Source: Azonexus sp.
Lineage (GTDB): Bacteria > Pseudomonadota > Gammaproteobacteria > Burkholderiales > Rhodocyclaceae
Direction: 5' to 3'
DNA: 26,936 nucleotides
Assembly (NCBI GenBank): GCA_031285115.1
Contig: JAITWU010000061.1
Location: 1-26,936, forward strand
Positions 1-6,886 of this stretch are shown here, piece after piece; the stretch's first letter is position 1; each line of letters starts with the position of its first letter. The notes beneath the pieces are model-generated. The model worked only from the letters and a program-made list of their open reading frames with translations, was not told the DNA's origin and did no database searches. The translations under genes and the position numbers were made by a program.

Positions 1-1
1 C

Positions 2-205
2 GCCTACTGGGTGGCCGATCCGGAGCGCAATGCGGGCTGGGAGCACTGGCTTGAGCACGCCGAGAAAAAATCCGGGAGTTGGTGGGAAGACTGGACGCGC
101 TGGCTGGATGAGCGTTGCGGCCCGCCGGTTGCCGCCTACCCGGTCGCCAGTCGCCGCTTCCCGGCCCTTGCTGACGCGCCCGGCGGCTATGTGCTGGAGA
201 AGTAA
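2..205 (+). CDS. phaC: Class I poly(3-hydroxyalkanoate) synthase, C-terminal end (partial)
   Basis: The first 67 codons are the 3' end of a gene that begins upstream of the window. The frame is open from base 2 and ends at TAA 203-205. The peptide has the tail typical of class I PHA synthases: a Trp-rich stretch (WWEDWTRWL) followed by a Tyr-Pro/Ala-Leu-Ala-Pro-Gly-x-Tyr-Val-x-Glu-Lys ending (here ALADAPGGYVLEK). The enzyme polymerises 3-hydroxyacyl-CoA on the surface of PHA granules. The catalytic Cys-Asp-His residues lie outside the window, so activity cannot be judged. Two phasin genes about 18 kb away support a PHA-storing organism. The call rests on the tail alone, which is distinctive for this family. 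Confidence 0.8.
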   Translation, partial: AYWVADPERNAGWEHWLEHAEKKSGSWWEDWTRWLDERCGPPVAAYPVASRRFPALADAPGGYVLEK

Positions 206-227
206 GCGCCGCGCCAAAAGCGGACGA

Positions 228-243
228 TTTGACAACCGTCAAA
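228..243 (+). promoter_or_regulatory. FNR/DNR/NnrR-type operator (TTTGACAACCGTCAAA)
   Basis: This is a perfect 16-bp palindrome with the Crp/Fnr-family layout TTGAC-N4-GTCAA. A plausible -10 hexamer, GACAAT (265-270), would place transcription start near 277, so the operator centre (235.5) falls at about -41.5, the classical class II activator position. It lies 55 bp upstream of the hemerythrin gene. The G/C at half-site position 5 (TTGAC rather than TTGAT) leaves open whether FNR/Anr or an NO-sensing DNR/NnrR protein binds it. Confidence 0.7.
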
Positions 244-298
244 GTGACCTCCGGAGGGGGGCACGACAATCTACCGCCGCCAAACAAGACGAGAAAAA

Positions 299-757
299 AT
301 GACCACGATCCGCACCACAATTCGCACCTTTATGACCGCCGACCATCGTCATTGTGACGATCTGTTCGCCACCGCCGAAGAGGCCGTGGCCAAAGGCGAC
401 GCCGCCGCCGGGAAAGCCGCCTTCGGCCATTTTCGCCAGGCGTTGCTCGCCCATCTGGCAGCCGAAGAAATCGACCTGTTTCCAGCCTTTGAAGCAAAAA
501 CCGGCATGACCATGGGGCCAACCCGGGTCATGCGCATGGAGCACGAGCAGATGCGGCATCTGCTCGACGAAGCGGAAAAGGCGCTCGAACGGGGCGATGC
601 CGATGACTACTTCGGTCACGCCGAAACCCTGCTGATCATGATGCAGCAGCACAATCTCAAAGAAGAAAACATGCTCTACCCGATGTGCGACGACCAATTG
701 GCCGTCGAGGCGGCGTCGCTCCTGCCCCGTCTCGAAGCGGCGCTGGCGGCGACATGA
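299..757 (+). CDS. Hemerythrin HHE domain protein
   Basis: This 152-residue protein is predicted to be a four-helix-bundle, di-iron hemerythrin-like protein. The ligand pattern is visible: His16 in DHRH near the start, His52-x3-Glu56, His82/His87 in EHEQMRH, and His118-x3-Glu122 followed by LYP. Such proteins bind O2 or NO, or help repair NO-damaged iron-sulfur clusters (YtfE/ScdA-type); which role applies here cannot be read from sequence. There is no signal peptide, so it should be cytoplasmic. It is the first gene of an operon behind an FNR-type box, and its TGA overlaps the next ATG by 4 bp. The start lies after an A-rich tract with no strong Shine-Dalgarno. A 152-codon antisense frame over the same region is a codon-bias shadow. 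Confidence 0.88.
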   Translation: MTTIRTTIRTFMTADHRHCDDLFATAEEAVAKGDAAAGKAAFGHFRQALLAHLAAEEIDLFPAFEAKTGMTMGPTRVMRMEHEQMRHLLDEAEKALERGDADDYFGHAETLLIMMQQHNLKEENMLYPMCDDQLAVEAASLLPRLEAALAAT

Positions 758-981
758 GCCACCCGAAAACGCCGCATGTTGTCGACGCCCGCTACATGCA
801 GCCGCCGGAACCTTTCGTGCAAACGCTGGAAATGCTCGACACCTTGCAGCCCGGCGAAAAAATGCTGCTCCTGCTGTTTCGTGAACCGCACCCGCTATAC
901 AGGGTCTTGCGCCAGAACGGCCACGCTTTTGAAAGCGAGCTACAGCCGGACGGCACTTTTGAAATCCTCATTTCACGCTGA
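754..981 (+). CDS. DUF2249 domain protein
   Basis: This small protein of 75 residues begins at the ATG inside the ATGA overlap with the hemerythrin gene, not at earlier in-frame Met codons that would run deep into that gene. It shows the DUF2249 pattern: a VDAR start, PPEPFVQTLEMLDTL, then LLFREPHPLYRVLRQNG and a C-terminal strand ending EILISR. The fold is SirA/TusA-like, and family members are frequently found beside hemerythrins, NnrS and nitrite/NO reductase genes in denitrifiers. The biochemical function is not established. Translational coupling to both neighbours suggests that it acts in the same process. It is cytoplasmic, with no metal-binding cysteines visible. Confidence 0.85.
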   Translation: MSHPKTPHVVDARYMQPPEPFVQTLEMLDTLQPGEKMLLLLFREPHPLYRVLRQNGHAFESELQPDGTFEILISR

Positions 982-990
982 GTGGCTGCG

Positions 991-2271
991 ATGCAGCCGC
1001 TGCTTTCTCTCGACAATGCCCCGCCGCTGGCCGCGCCCTGGCGTTTTTTCCTGACCGCGCCGCTGTTCCTGGTCCTCGCTGGTCTGCTGCTCGCCGTTTC
1101 CGGCCCCGGCGTTTTTTCTTCGCGCTGGCTGCCGCCGACGCTGGCGCTCGTTCATCTCCTGACCGTCGGCTTCATGCTGCAAGTCATGATCGGCGCTTTG
1201 ATCCAGGCCCTGCAAGTCGTCGTCGGGGTCAATCTGCGCTGGCCCTTGCCGCTGGCGTGGGGCGTCCATATTGCGCTCAATGCCGGTGTCCTGCTGCTGG
1301 CCGCCGGTTTTCTCACCGCCGCGCCGCTGCCGTTCCGCGCGGCGGCGGCGCTGCTCGCCCTGGGCGTTGGCGGTTTTCTGCTGGCGGCGGCGGTTGCCGT
1401 TCTGCCGCTGCCCTCGACCAGTCCGACCATCCGCGGCATCAAATTGTCGCTCGCCGGTCTCGCCGGTGTCGCCGGTCTTGGTGTGACCCTGGCCCTTGGT
1501 CTGGCCCACGGCTGGGCGCTGCCCTATCCGCAACTGACCGATTTACATGCCGCCTGGGGGCTGGCTGCCTGGGGCGGCATTCTGCTCGCGGCCATGGCTT
1601 ATGTCGTGGTGCCGATGTTTCAATTGACGCCCGGCTACCCGGCCCGGCCAAGTTGGTGGTATCCGCCGCTGCTCCTGGGGCTGGTGCTGTTGTGGAGCCT
1701 CGCTGTGGCGCTCGACCAGTTGTCTCTGGCGCGTTTGGCGCAGGGCGGGCTGGCTCTCGCCGGTCTGGCTTTTGCTGGCGTGACCTTGCGCCTGCAACGA
1801 CAGCGCCGCCGGGCGCGGGTCGACGCCACCAGTCGCTATTGGCCGACCGGACTTGGCGCGGCGCTGGCGGCGCTGGCCATGCTGCTGGCGGCGGCGCTAT
1901 GGCCGGTTCTTGCCGAACATCCGGCATGGACGCCGCTCTTTGCCATCCTGCTGCTGGTCGGGGCATTTATTCCCTTCATTGTCGGCATGTTGTGCAAGAT
2001 CGTCCCTTTCCTTGCCTGGATGCATTTGCAGCGGCAGATGCAACCCGGCCAGCCCGCGCCGAACATGAACCGCCTCTTGCCCGATCTGGCGGCGCAGCGG
2101 CAGATGCGGGCCTGGCTGCTGGCGCTGGCGCTCTTGCTCGGCGCCGCCCTGTGGCCGCAATGGCTGACGCGCCCGGCGGGCGTCATGCTGGCAGTGGCGG
2201 GCGGCTGGCTGGAGTGGAATCTGCTCGGCGCGGCCTGGCGCTACCGTCTGCAAGCCGCAGAAAAGCCATGA
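991..2271 (+). CDS. Multi-pass membrane protein, divergent heme-copper-oxidase subunit I / NnrS-like
   Basis: This is a hydrophobic protein of about 426 residues with roughly 12 membrane segments. His residues sit in or near helices: His55 (ALVHLLTVGFM), His93 (WGVHIALNAG), His173 (GLAHGWAL), His186 (DLHAAWGLAAWGG), and one in IVPFLAWMHLQ near residue 345. The LHAAWGLAAWGG and YVVVPMF segments recall the helices that carry haem ligands in heme-copper oxidase subunit I and the related NnrS family, but the usual Cu-B His-His pair is not obvious. I infer a haem/NO-linked membrane role. GTG 982, directly after the preceding TGA, is an alternative start adding three residues; neither start has a good ribosome site. 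Its TGA overlaps the next ATG by 4 bp. A long alternative frame (1257-2645) is a shadow except for its in-frame end. Confidence 0.72.
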   Translation: MQPLLSLDNAPPLAAPWRFFLTAPLFLVLAGLLLAVSGPGVFSSRWLPPTLALVHLLTVGFMLQVMIGALIQALQVVVGVNLRWPLPLAWGVHIALNAGVLLLAAGFLTAAPLPFRAAAALLALGVGGFLLAAAVAVLPLPSTSPTIRGIKLSLAGLAGVAGLGVTLALGLAHGWALPYPQLTDLHAAWGLAAWGGILLAAMAYVVVPMFQLTPGYPARPSWWYPPLLLGLVLLWSLAVALDQLSLARLAQGGLALAGLAFAGVTLRLQRQRRRARVDATSRYWPTGLGAALAALAMLLAAALWPVLAEHPAWTPLFAILLLVGAFIPFIVGMLCKIVPFLAWMHLQRQMQPGQPAPNMNRLLPDLAAQRQMRAWLLALALLLGAALWPQWLTRPAGVMLAVAGGWLEWNLLGAAWRYRLQAAEKP

Positions 2272-2645
2272 GTTATCTTGCCGTCAAACACCTGCACGTC
2301 ACTTGCGTCGTGCTCAGCGGACTTGGCTTTTGCTGGCGCGGCTGGTGGATGGCGCGCGGCTCGGCGCGCCTCAAGGCGCGGGCAACCAGGGTCTGGCCGC
2401 ATGTGATTGACACCGTGCTGCTCGGCAGCGCCCTGACGCTCGCCTGGATGAGCGGCCAGTATCCTTTCGCCAATGGCTGGCTGACGGCCAAAGTCATCGG
2501 ACTGCTCATCTATATCGTCTGCGGCGCCATGGCCCTCAGACGAGCGCCAACGCAAACCGCCCGTCTCTACTATCTGGCCCTGGCGTTGCTGGCCTATGGC
2601 TACATCGTCGGCGTTGCGCTGACGCGCCAGCCGTTCTGGTTCTGA
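2268..2645 (+). CDS. SirB2 family membrane protein
   Basis: This 125-residue integral membrane protein has four predicted helices. Family hallmarks are visible: the start YLAVKHLHVTCVVLSGLGFCWRG, the VWPHVIDTVLLGSALTLAW segment, QYPFANGWLTAKVIGLL and a closing YIVGVALTRQP. SirB2 was named for invasion-gene regulation in Salmonella, but the family is widespread and its molecular role is unknown. The conserved His residues (HLH near residue 9, PHVID near 42) could bind haem, which is speculation. It is the last gene of the hemerythrin operon and starts inside the stop codon of the preceding gene. The ATG at 2268 is chosen for that overlap and because the family begins at this point. Confidence 0.82.
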   Translation: MSYLAVKHLHVTCVVLSGLGFCWRGWWMARGSARLKARATRVWPHVIDTVLLGSALTLAWMSGQYPFANGWLTAKVIGLLIYIVCGAMALRRAPTQTARLYYLALALLAYGYIVGVALTRQPFWF

Positions 2646-2648
2646 AAA

Positions 2649-2676
2649 GAAAAAGGGGGATGCCTGAGCATCCCCC
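2649..2676 (-). terminator. Rho-independent terminator for gdhA
   Basis: The stem GGGGGATGC (2655-2663) pairs with GCATCCCCC (2668-2676) around the loop CTGA. The A-run on its left becomes a T-run when read on the minus strand, so it terminates gdhA, whose stop is 22 bp away. Downstream on the plus strand there are only three T residues, so it is probably weaker for the SirB2 operon that also ends here. Confidence 0.85.
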
Positions 2677-2697
2677 CGGTTTGAGCGCCGGACAGGT

Positions 2698-4047
2698 TTA
2701 GATGATGCCCTGCGCCTGCATCGCTTCGGCCACCTTGACGAAACCGGCGATATTGGCGCCGTTTACGTAGTTGACCTTGCCGTCCGCGCCACGGCCATAG
2801 CGCAGGCAGGATTCGTGGATGTCGCACATGATCCGGTGCAGGCGGGCATCGACTTCTTCGCGCGACCACGAGAGGCGCATGGCGTTCTGGCTCATTTCCA
2901 GGCCGGAAGTGGCGACGCCGCCCGCGTTGCTGGCCTTGCCCGGCGCGTAGAGCACGCCGTTGCCGACGAAAACGTGCATGGCGTGGATGGTCGACGGCAT
3001 GTTGGCGCCTTCGGCGACGCAGATGACGCCATTCTTGACCAGCGTTTCGGCATCCGGGCCGTGCAGTTCGTTTTGCGTCGCGCACGGCAGGGCAATATCG
3101 ACCGGCACATGCCACGGCGTCACGCCGGGCAGGAATTTGGCGCCGACGCGGGCGGCGTAGTCGCTGGCGCGGCCATACTGGTTGTTTTTGATGTCCATGA
3201 GGATTTCCAGCTTTTCCGTCGTGAAACCGTCCTCATCGACGACGGTGCCGCCGGAATCGGAAACGGTGACGACCTTGGCCCCGCGCGCCATGGCTTTTTC
3301 GACGGCGTACTGGGCGACGTTGCCGGAGCCGGAAACGCTGACCCGCTTGCCTTCAAAGCCTTGACCGGCCTGCTTCAACATTTCTTCGGCGAAGTAGACG
3401 GTGCCGTAGCCGGTCGCTTCCGGGCGGATCAGCGAGCCGCCATAGCTCAGGCCCTTGCCGGTAAAGACGCAGTCGACGCGGTTCGAGAGCTTTTTCATCA
3501 TGCCGGCCATAAAGCCGATTTCGCGGCCACCGACGCCGATGTCACCCGCCGGTACGTCGGTGTCAGCGCCGATATGGCGGAACAGCTCACTGACGAAGGC
3601 TTGGCAGAAACGCATGATTTCGCCATTGCTGCGGCCCTTCGGATCGAAATCGGAACCGCCTTTGCCACCGCCCATCGGCAGCGTGGTCAGGGCATTCTTG
3701 AAAGTCTGCTCAAAAGCGAGGAACTTGAGGATCGAGAGATTGACCGAAGGATGGAAACGCAAACCACCCTTGTACGGGCCGATGGCCGACGAGTGCTGGA
3801 TGCGGTAGCCGCGATTGACCTGCACTTCATTCTTGTCGTCGAGCCAGGAGACGCGGAACATGACGATCCGCTCCGGTTCGACCAGACGGTCGAGCAGGCG
3901 ATGCTCGGCGTACTTGGGGTTTTGCTTGATGAACGGCCAGAGGCTTTCCATAACCTCGGTCACCGCCTGGAGAAACTCAGGCTGTCCCGGGTTGCTGGCG
4001 GCAACCTGGTTGATGAAATCTTCAAAGGTTGAATAGTGCATAGTCAC
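2698..4047 (-). CDS. gdhA: NADP-dependent glutamate dehydrogenase
   Basis: The enzyme catalyses reductive amination of 2-oxoglutarate to glutamate in the cytoplasm, assimilating ammonia. The 449 residues align along their whole length with the hexameric E. coli GdhA (447 aa). Visible signatures include YKGGLRFHPSVNLSILKFL (Lys93), the catalytic Lys129 in PMGGGKGGSDFDPKG, Asp169 in DVPAGDIGVGGRE, the Rossmann motif SGSGNVAQYAVEKA and APGKASNAGGVATSGLEM. A GGAG ribosome site sits 8 nt before GTG 4047 and 14 nt before ATG 4041; I chose the GTG, but ATG 4041 (447 aa) is quite possible. The gene appears monocistronic, with a terminator immediately after it. A 405-codon antisense frame is a shadow. 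Confidence 0.97.
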   Translation of the reverse strand: MTMHYSTFEDFINQVAASNPGQPEFLQAVTEVMESLWPFIKQNPKYAEHRLLDRLVEPERIVMFRVSWLDDKNEVQVNRGYRIQHSSAIGPYKGGLRFHPSVNLSILKFLAFEQTFKNALTTLPMGGGKGGSDFDPKGRSNGEIMRFCQAFVSELFRHIGADTDVPAGDIGVGGREIGFMAGMMKKLSNRVDCVFTGKGLSYGGSLIRPEATGYGTVYFAEEMLKQAGQGFEGKRVSVSGSGNVAQYAVEKAMARGAKVVTVSDSGGTVVDEDGFTTEKLEILMDIKNNQYGRASDYAARVGAKFLPGVTPWHVPVDIALPCATQNELHGPDAETLVKNGVICVAEGANMPSTIHAMHVFVGNGVLYAPGKASNAGGVATSGLEMSQNAMRLSWSREEVDARLHRIMCDIHESCLRYGRGADGKVNYVNGANIAGFVKVAEAMQAQGII

Positions 4048-4130
4048 GGCAGTAGCTCCCTATAAGATGGGTAAGAAAAAAGCACAAAGCGGAGGAATAA
4101 CGAAGTCGGCGCGTAGCGGTTGACGTGATG

Positions 4131-4493
4131 TCAAACAGCGTTTGGCTGGATGACTTCGACTACGGTCAGACGGTTTTTACCGCGCGGAAAATCCCAGTCG
4201 ATTTCCTGGCCGACGGTCAGCCCAATCAAGGCAGCGCCCACTGGCGCAAAAACTGAAACCTTACCTTTTGACGGGTCGGCTTCTGCGGGAAAAACAATTT
4301 GCACTTCGCGGCTGTTTGTAGTCCCAACCTCGGCGTAACGAACACGCGAACCCATCGTCACCACGCCAGCCTGCATCGCCTCGCCGGGCACGATGATGGC
4401 GCGCTCAAGCTCGGCGCGCAGATCGTCCGGCGGATGGATGGCCATCAGCCGGGCAAAATCCTCTTTGCTGATGATGAGATTGGTCGGTTGCAT
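4131..4493 (-). CDS. rnk: Rnk-type nucleoside diphosphate kinase regulator / GreA-GreB C-terminal domain protein
   Basis: This 120-residue protein has the Rnk layout: a short N-terminal helical part (LIISKEDFARLMAI; LRAELERAIIV) followed by the FKBP-like GreA/GreB C-terminal domain (VVTMGSRVRYAEV, VQIVFPAEAD, SVFAPVGAALIGLTVGQEIDWDFP). Rnk binds near the RNA polymerase secondary channel but lacks the long coiled coil of GreA/GreB, and affects nucleotide pools. The ATG at 4493 is preferred over the adjacent TTG at 4496; no clear ribosome site is seen. It lies 83 bp upstream of gdhA on the same strand, with no terminator visible between them. The 122-bp gap to menA holds no gene. Confidence 0.85.
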   Translation of the reverse strand: MQPTNLIISKEDFARLMAIHPPDDLRAELERAIIVPGEAMQAGVVTMGSRVRYAEVGTTNSREVQIVFPAEADPSKGKVSVFAPVGAALIGLTVGQEIDWDFPRGKNRLTVVEVIQPNAV

Positions 4494-4615
4494 CAAAGTG
4501 GCGTTGGTTGGTCAACGGGAAAAGCCAAGACCGACTATGTTAGTCGACAGCGGGCTTCTTGAAAAGTTAGCGATATGTGGCGATTTGTGAGCGACTTTGA
4601 CAAAAATCCGGGGCA

Positions 4616-5488
4616 TCAAATCACCAAAGCCAGCGCCAGCAACAAAGCGAACGCCAGTTGTAAAGCAGCGGTGGCGGCGAGAATGCCGTTGAAGGCGGGG
4701 CCGGGCGGCTCGCGGTGAAAGCGGCGGATGAGGAAGAGCGCCAGCGGCAGGGAGAGCGTCGGCAGCAAGGCCCGCCAGCCGAGGCCGGAGAGGAGCGGCA
4801 GGAGCGCGTAAGGGGCGAGTATTTCGACCGTGTACAACCCGCGCGTCAGGGGCCGCCCCAAATGGACGGCCAAGGTGTTTTTGCCATTGGCCGCGTCGCC
4901 GTCGCGGTCGCGGTAGTTGTTTACGGTAATCACGGCGGCGGCGTGAATGCCGACCAGCATTGCGGCGAACAGCGCGGTTGCGCTCAGGTCAATGGTTTGC
5001 AGGTAATAACTGCCGCCGACGGCGGCGAGGCCGAAAAAGATGAAGACGAAAAATTCGCCGAGCGGCCCGTAGGCAATCGGCCTCGGGCCGCCGGTGTAGG
5101 CCCAGCCCGCCGCCAGCGAGCAGAGGCCGATGGCGGCGATGGGCCAGCCGCCGCGGCTGACGAGATAAATGCCGCACAAAAACGCCAGCGCGAAGGCGAA
5201 CCACGCCCCGGCCTGCACCGCTTGCGGACTCAGCCAGCCTTCCGCCGTGGCGCGGCGCGGGCCGGTGCGTGTTGGCGTATCCGTGCCACGGAGAAAATCA
5301 CCGGCGTCGTTGAAGAGGTTCGTGCCGACCTGAATCAGCGCCGCGCCGAGCGCCGCCGCCAGCAGGGGCAGCCAGAGGAGATGGCCGTGCTCATGCCAGG
5401 CGACGGCGCTGCCGACGGCCACCGGGGCGATGGAGACGGTGAGTGTTTTCGGGCGGCAGGCGAGAAACCAAGCGGTGCTTTGCTTCAT
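4616..5488 (-). CDS. menA: 1,4-dihydroxy-2-naphthoate polyprenyltransferase
   Basis: This 290-residue UbiA-superfamily membrane enzyme attaches the polyprenyl tail to 1,4-dihydroxy-2-naphthoate in menaquinone synthesis. Both Asp-rich prenyl-diphosphate/Mg sites are visible: NLFNDAGD (57-64) followed by GTDTPTRTGPRR, which is typical of MenA, and NNYRDRDGDAANGKNTL (190-206). About eight or nine transmembrane helices surround them. The ATG at 5488 begins MKQSTAWFLACRPKTL, the usual family start. It follows ubiH on the same strand after 66 bp. The other men genes are not in the window, so a complete menaquinone pathway is inferred rather than shown; the futalosine pathway uses different prenyltransferases. 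A 353-codon antisense frame is a shadow. Confidence 0.92.
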   Translation of the reverse strand: MKQSTAWFLACRPKTLTVSIAPVAVGSAVAWHEHGHLLWLPLLAAALGAALIQVGTNLFNDAGDFLRGTDTPTRTGPRRATAEGWLSPQAVQAGAWFAFALAFLCGIYLVSRGGWPIAAIGLCSLAAGWAYTGGPRPIAYGPLGEFFVFIFFGLAAVGGSYYLQTIDLSATALFAAMLVGIHAAAVITVNNYRDRDGDAANGKNTLAVHLGRPLTRGLYTVEILAPYALLPLLSGLGWRALLPTLSLPLALFLIRRFHREPPGPAFNGILAATAALQLAFALLLALALVI

Positions 5489-5554
5489 GCGGATGGGGCG
5501 GCGGGTGAAGGAGAGGATGATGAGGAGATGGCGGCGGTCTTTCTTTGCCGCGCA

Positions 5555-6886
5555 TCAAGGCCAGGCGCGCGCGCCCCAGATCATGCGTTTGGCGACAAAG
5601 TGACGGGCGGGCGGGAACAGGTCGAGGGCGAGAAGGCCGAGGCCGCGAGCGAATTTGAGCGGCGGAAAATGGTTGGAGAAAATTTTGACCACGCCATCGG
5701 TAAAGGCCGCGCCGCCCCGCCGGTCGAGTTGGCGGCGGGCGGCGTAGCGTTGCAACGTGGCCGGGAGATTGGCTAAATCCGGGTCGTCGTTGAGCAAGGT
5801 TTCGGCCAGTTGCCAGGCGTCGCGCAGGCCGAGATTGAAGCCCTGACCGGAAACCGGATGCAGGGTCTGGGCCGCGTTGCCGATCCAGACTTCGCGGCCC
5901 TGCGCCAGATGCCGCCGCTGCCGCAGCGCCAGCGGGAAGCGATGGCGCGGGCCGGGCCTGGCAAGACGGAGCCGGTCGCCGAACTGGCTTTGCAGGGCGG
6001 CGATGAAAGCCGCGTCATCAAGCGCCATGACGGCATCGGCCTTGGCGGGCGGCAGGGTGAACACGACGGAATATTGCTCGCCCAGCGGCAACAGCGCCAG
6101 CGGGCCATCGGGCGTGAATCGCTCCCAGGCCCGCCGGTCGTGGCCGGGCGCGGGGGCGACTTCACAGATGACGGCGTGCTGGGCGTAGTCGGCGACAGTA
6201 ATATCCGGGCCGTCGCCCGGCGCGCCTTCGGCATGAACCAGGAGCTTGCAGCGGATTCGGCGGGTTTGGCTGGCGCGGCGGAGGGTGACGGTGAGGCCGC
6301 CGACGCTCCCCTCGCCCCTTGAGGAGATGGGGATGAGGGGGGAAGCGCCTTCGAGTGCCGCGCCCCTCTCCCTCTTTCCCTCTCCCTCAAGGGGAGAGGG
6401 ACGATCACGCCGAGCGGGTTGGCAGGTGGGCAAGATGGGGGGCGCGTCGCGAACCCCATCATTTTTATCGGACGCATTGTCGGCAACCGAAACATCCACA
6501 ACCTCCGTCTCATCCAGCAAACTGCCTTCCGCCACCTGTGCGCCGAGCGCCGCCGCCAGATCGCGGTAACGCAGCACATAACCCAACGCGGGCAGGCCAT
6601 AGTCGGCGCGATCGAGCAGGGTGCGGCCAAAGCCGTCTTTTTGCCCGATGTGGATAGTCTCGATCGGCGTCGCCGCCTTGGCGGGCCAGCAGCCGATCTG
6701 CTCCAGCAATTGCCGCGCCCCGTGTGTCAGCGCCAGCGCCCGTGGGTCGGTAAGACCGGCCTGCCGGGGCTGGCGGTCGATCAGGAGCGAAGACCGCCCG
6801 CCCGCCGCCAGCGCCCGATGGAGCGTCAGGCCGACCGGCCCGGCGCCGATGATGAGGATGTCGATTTCTTCAACCGCTTCAGTCAT
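5555..6886 (-). CDS. ubiH: UbiH/VisC-type FAD monooxygenase of ubiquinone synthesis, with repeat-derived insertion
   Basis: This is a flavin hydroxylase of 443 residues; UbiH hydroxylates a polyprenylphenol ring during ubiquinone synthesis. Visible parts are the FAD dinucleotide motif IIGAGPVGL (12-20), TDPRALALTHGARQLL (46-61) and the second FAD motif IGNAAQTLHPVSGQGFNLG (335-353), which matches UbiH wording closely. The usual Asp of the DG motif reads HAEG (218-221). Residues about 138-196 interrupt a beta-hairpin between EVVDVSVAD and GGLTVTLRR; this low-complexity stretch (SPLEGEG, ISSRGEG) is encoded by palindromic repeat DNA. Without it the length would be about 385, the usual size. The start ATG 6886 overlaps the end of pepP by 8 bp, a common pepP-ubiH arrangement. 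UbiF, UbiI or UbiM-type specificity cannot be fully excluded. Confidence 0.85.
   Translation of the reverse strand: MTEAVEEIDILIIGAGPVGLTLHRALAAGGRSSLLIDRQPRQAGLTDPRALALTHGARQLLEQIGCWPAKAATPIETIHIGQKDGFGRTLLDRADYGLPALGYVLRYRDLAAALGAQVAEGSLLDETEVVDVSVADNASDKNDGVRDAPPILPTCQPARRDRPSPLEGEGKRERGAALEGASPLIPISSRGEGSVGGLTVTLRRASQTRRIRCKLLVHAEGAPGDGPDITVADYAQHAVICEVAPAPGHDRRAWERFTPDGPLALLPLGEQYSVVFTLPPAKADAVMALDDAAFIAALQSQFGDRLRLARPGPRHRFPLALRQRRHLAQGREVWIGNAAQTLHPVSGQGFNLGLRDAWQLAETLLNDDPDLANLPATLQRYAARRQLDRRGGAAFTDGVVKIFSNHFPPLKFARGLGLLALDLFPPARHFVAKRMIWGARAWP
6308..6400. repeat. Palindromic intergenic-type repeat inserted in ubiH (CCCTCTCCC family)
   Basis: Two hairpins form this element: CCCTCTCCC (6378-6386) with GGGAGAGGG (6392-6400) around TCAAG, and an imperfect one of CCCCTCGCCCC (6308-6318) with GGGGATGAGGGG (6329-6340). 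Repeats of this composition, whose translation reads SPLEGEG-like, are recurrent between genes in many proteobacteria. Here the unit lies inside an open reading frame without breaking it. It has no coding role of its own. Confidence 0.75.
6434..6460. repeat. Second small palindromic unit inside the ubiH insertion
   Basis: GATGGGG (6434-6440) is inverted as CCCCATC (6454-6460) around a GC-rich 13-base loop. It sits 33 bp from the first palindromic unit and also falls within the non-conserved linker of ubiH. It resembles a different class of short GATGGGG-type repeats, so the linker looks like a composite of two repeat types. Confidence 0.5.

Noticed and set aside
2815..4032. 405-codon plus-strand open frame
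   Set aside because: It is exactly antisense to gdhA, a complete and unmistakable gene. Long antisense frames are expected in GC-rich coding DNA.
4120..4134. TTGAC-GTGAT-GTCAA inverted repeat between rnk and gdhA
   Set aside because: The spacer is 5 bp, whereas Crp/Fnr-family sites need 4. It also overlaps the rnk stop codon, so it is probably chance.
4497..4615. Possible regulatory element between menA and rnk
   Set aside because: Only scattered short repeats (GTTGGTTGGTCAAC) were seen, with no convincing promoter pair, terminator or riboswitch.
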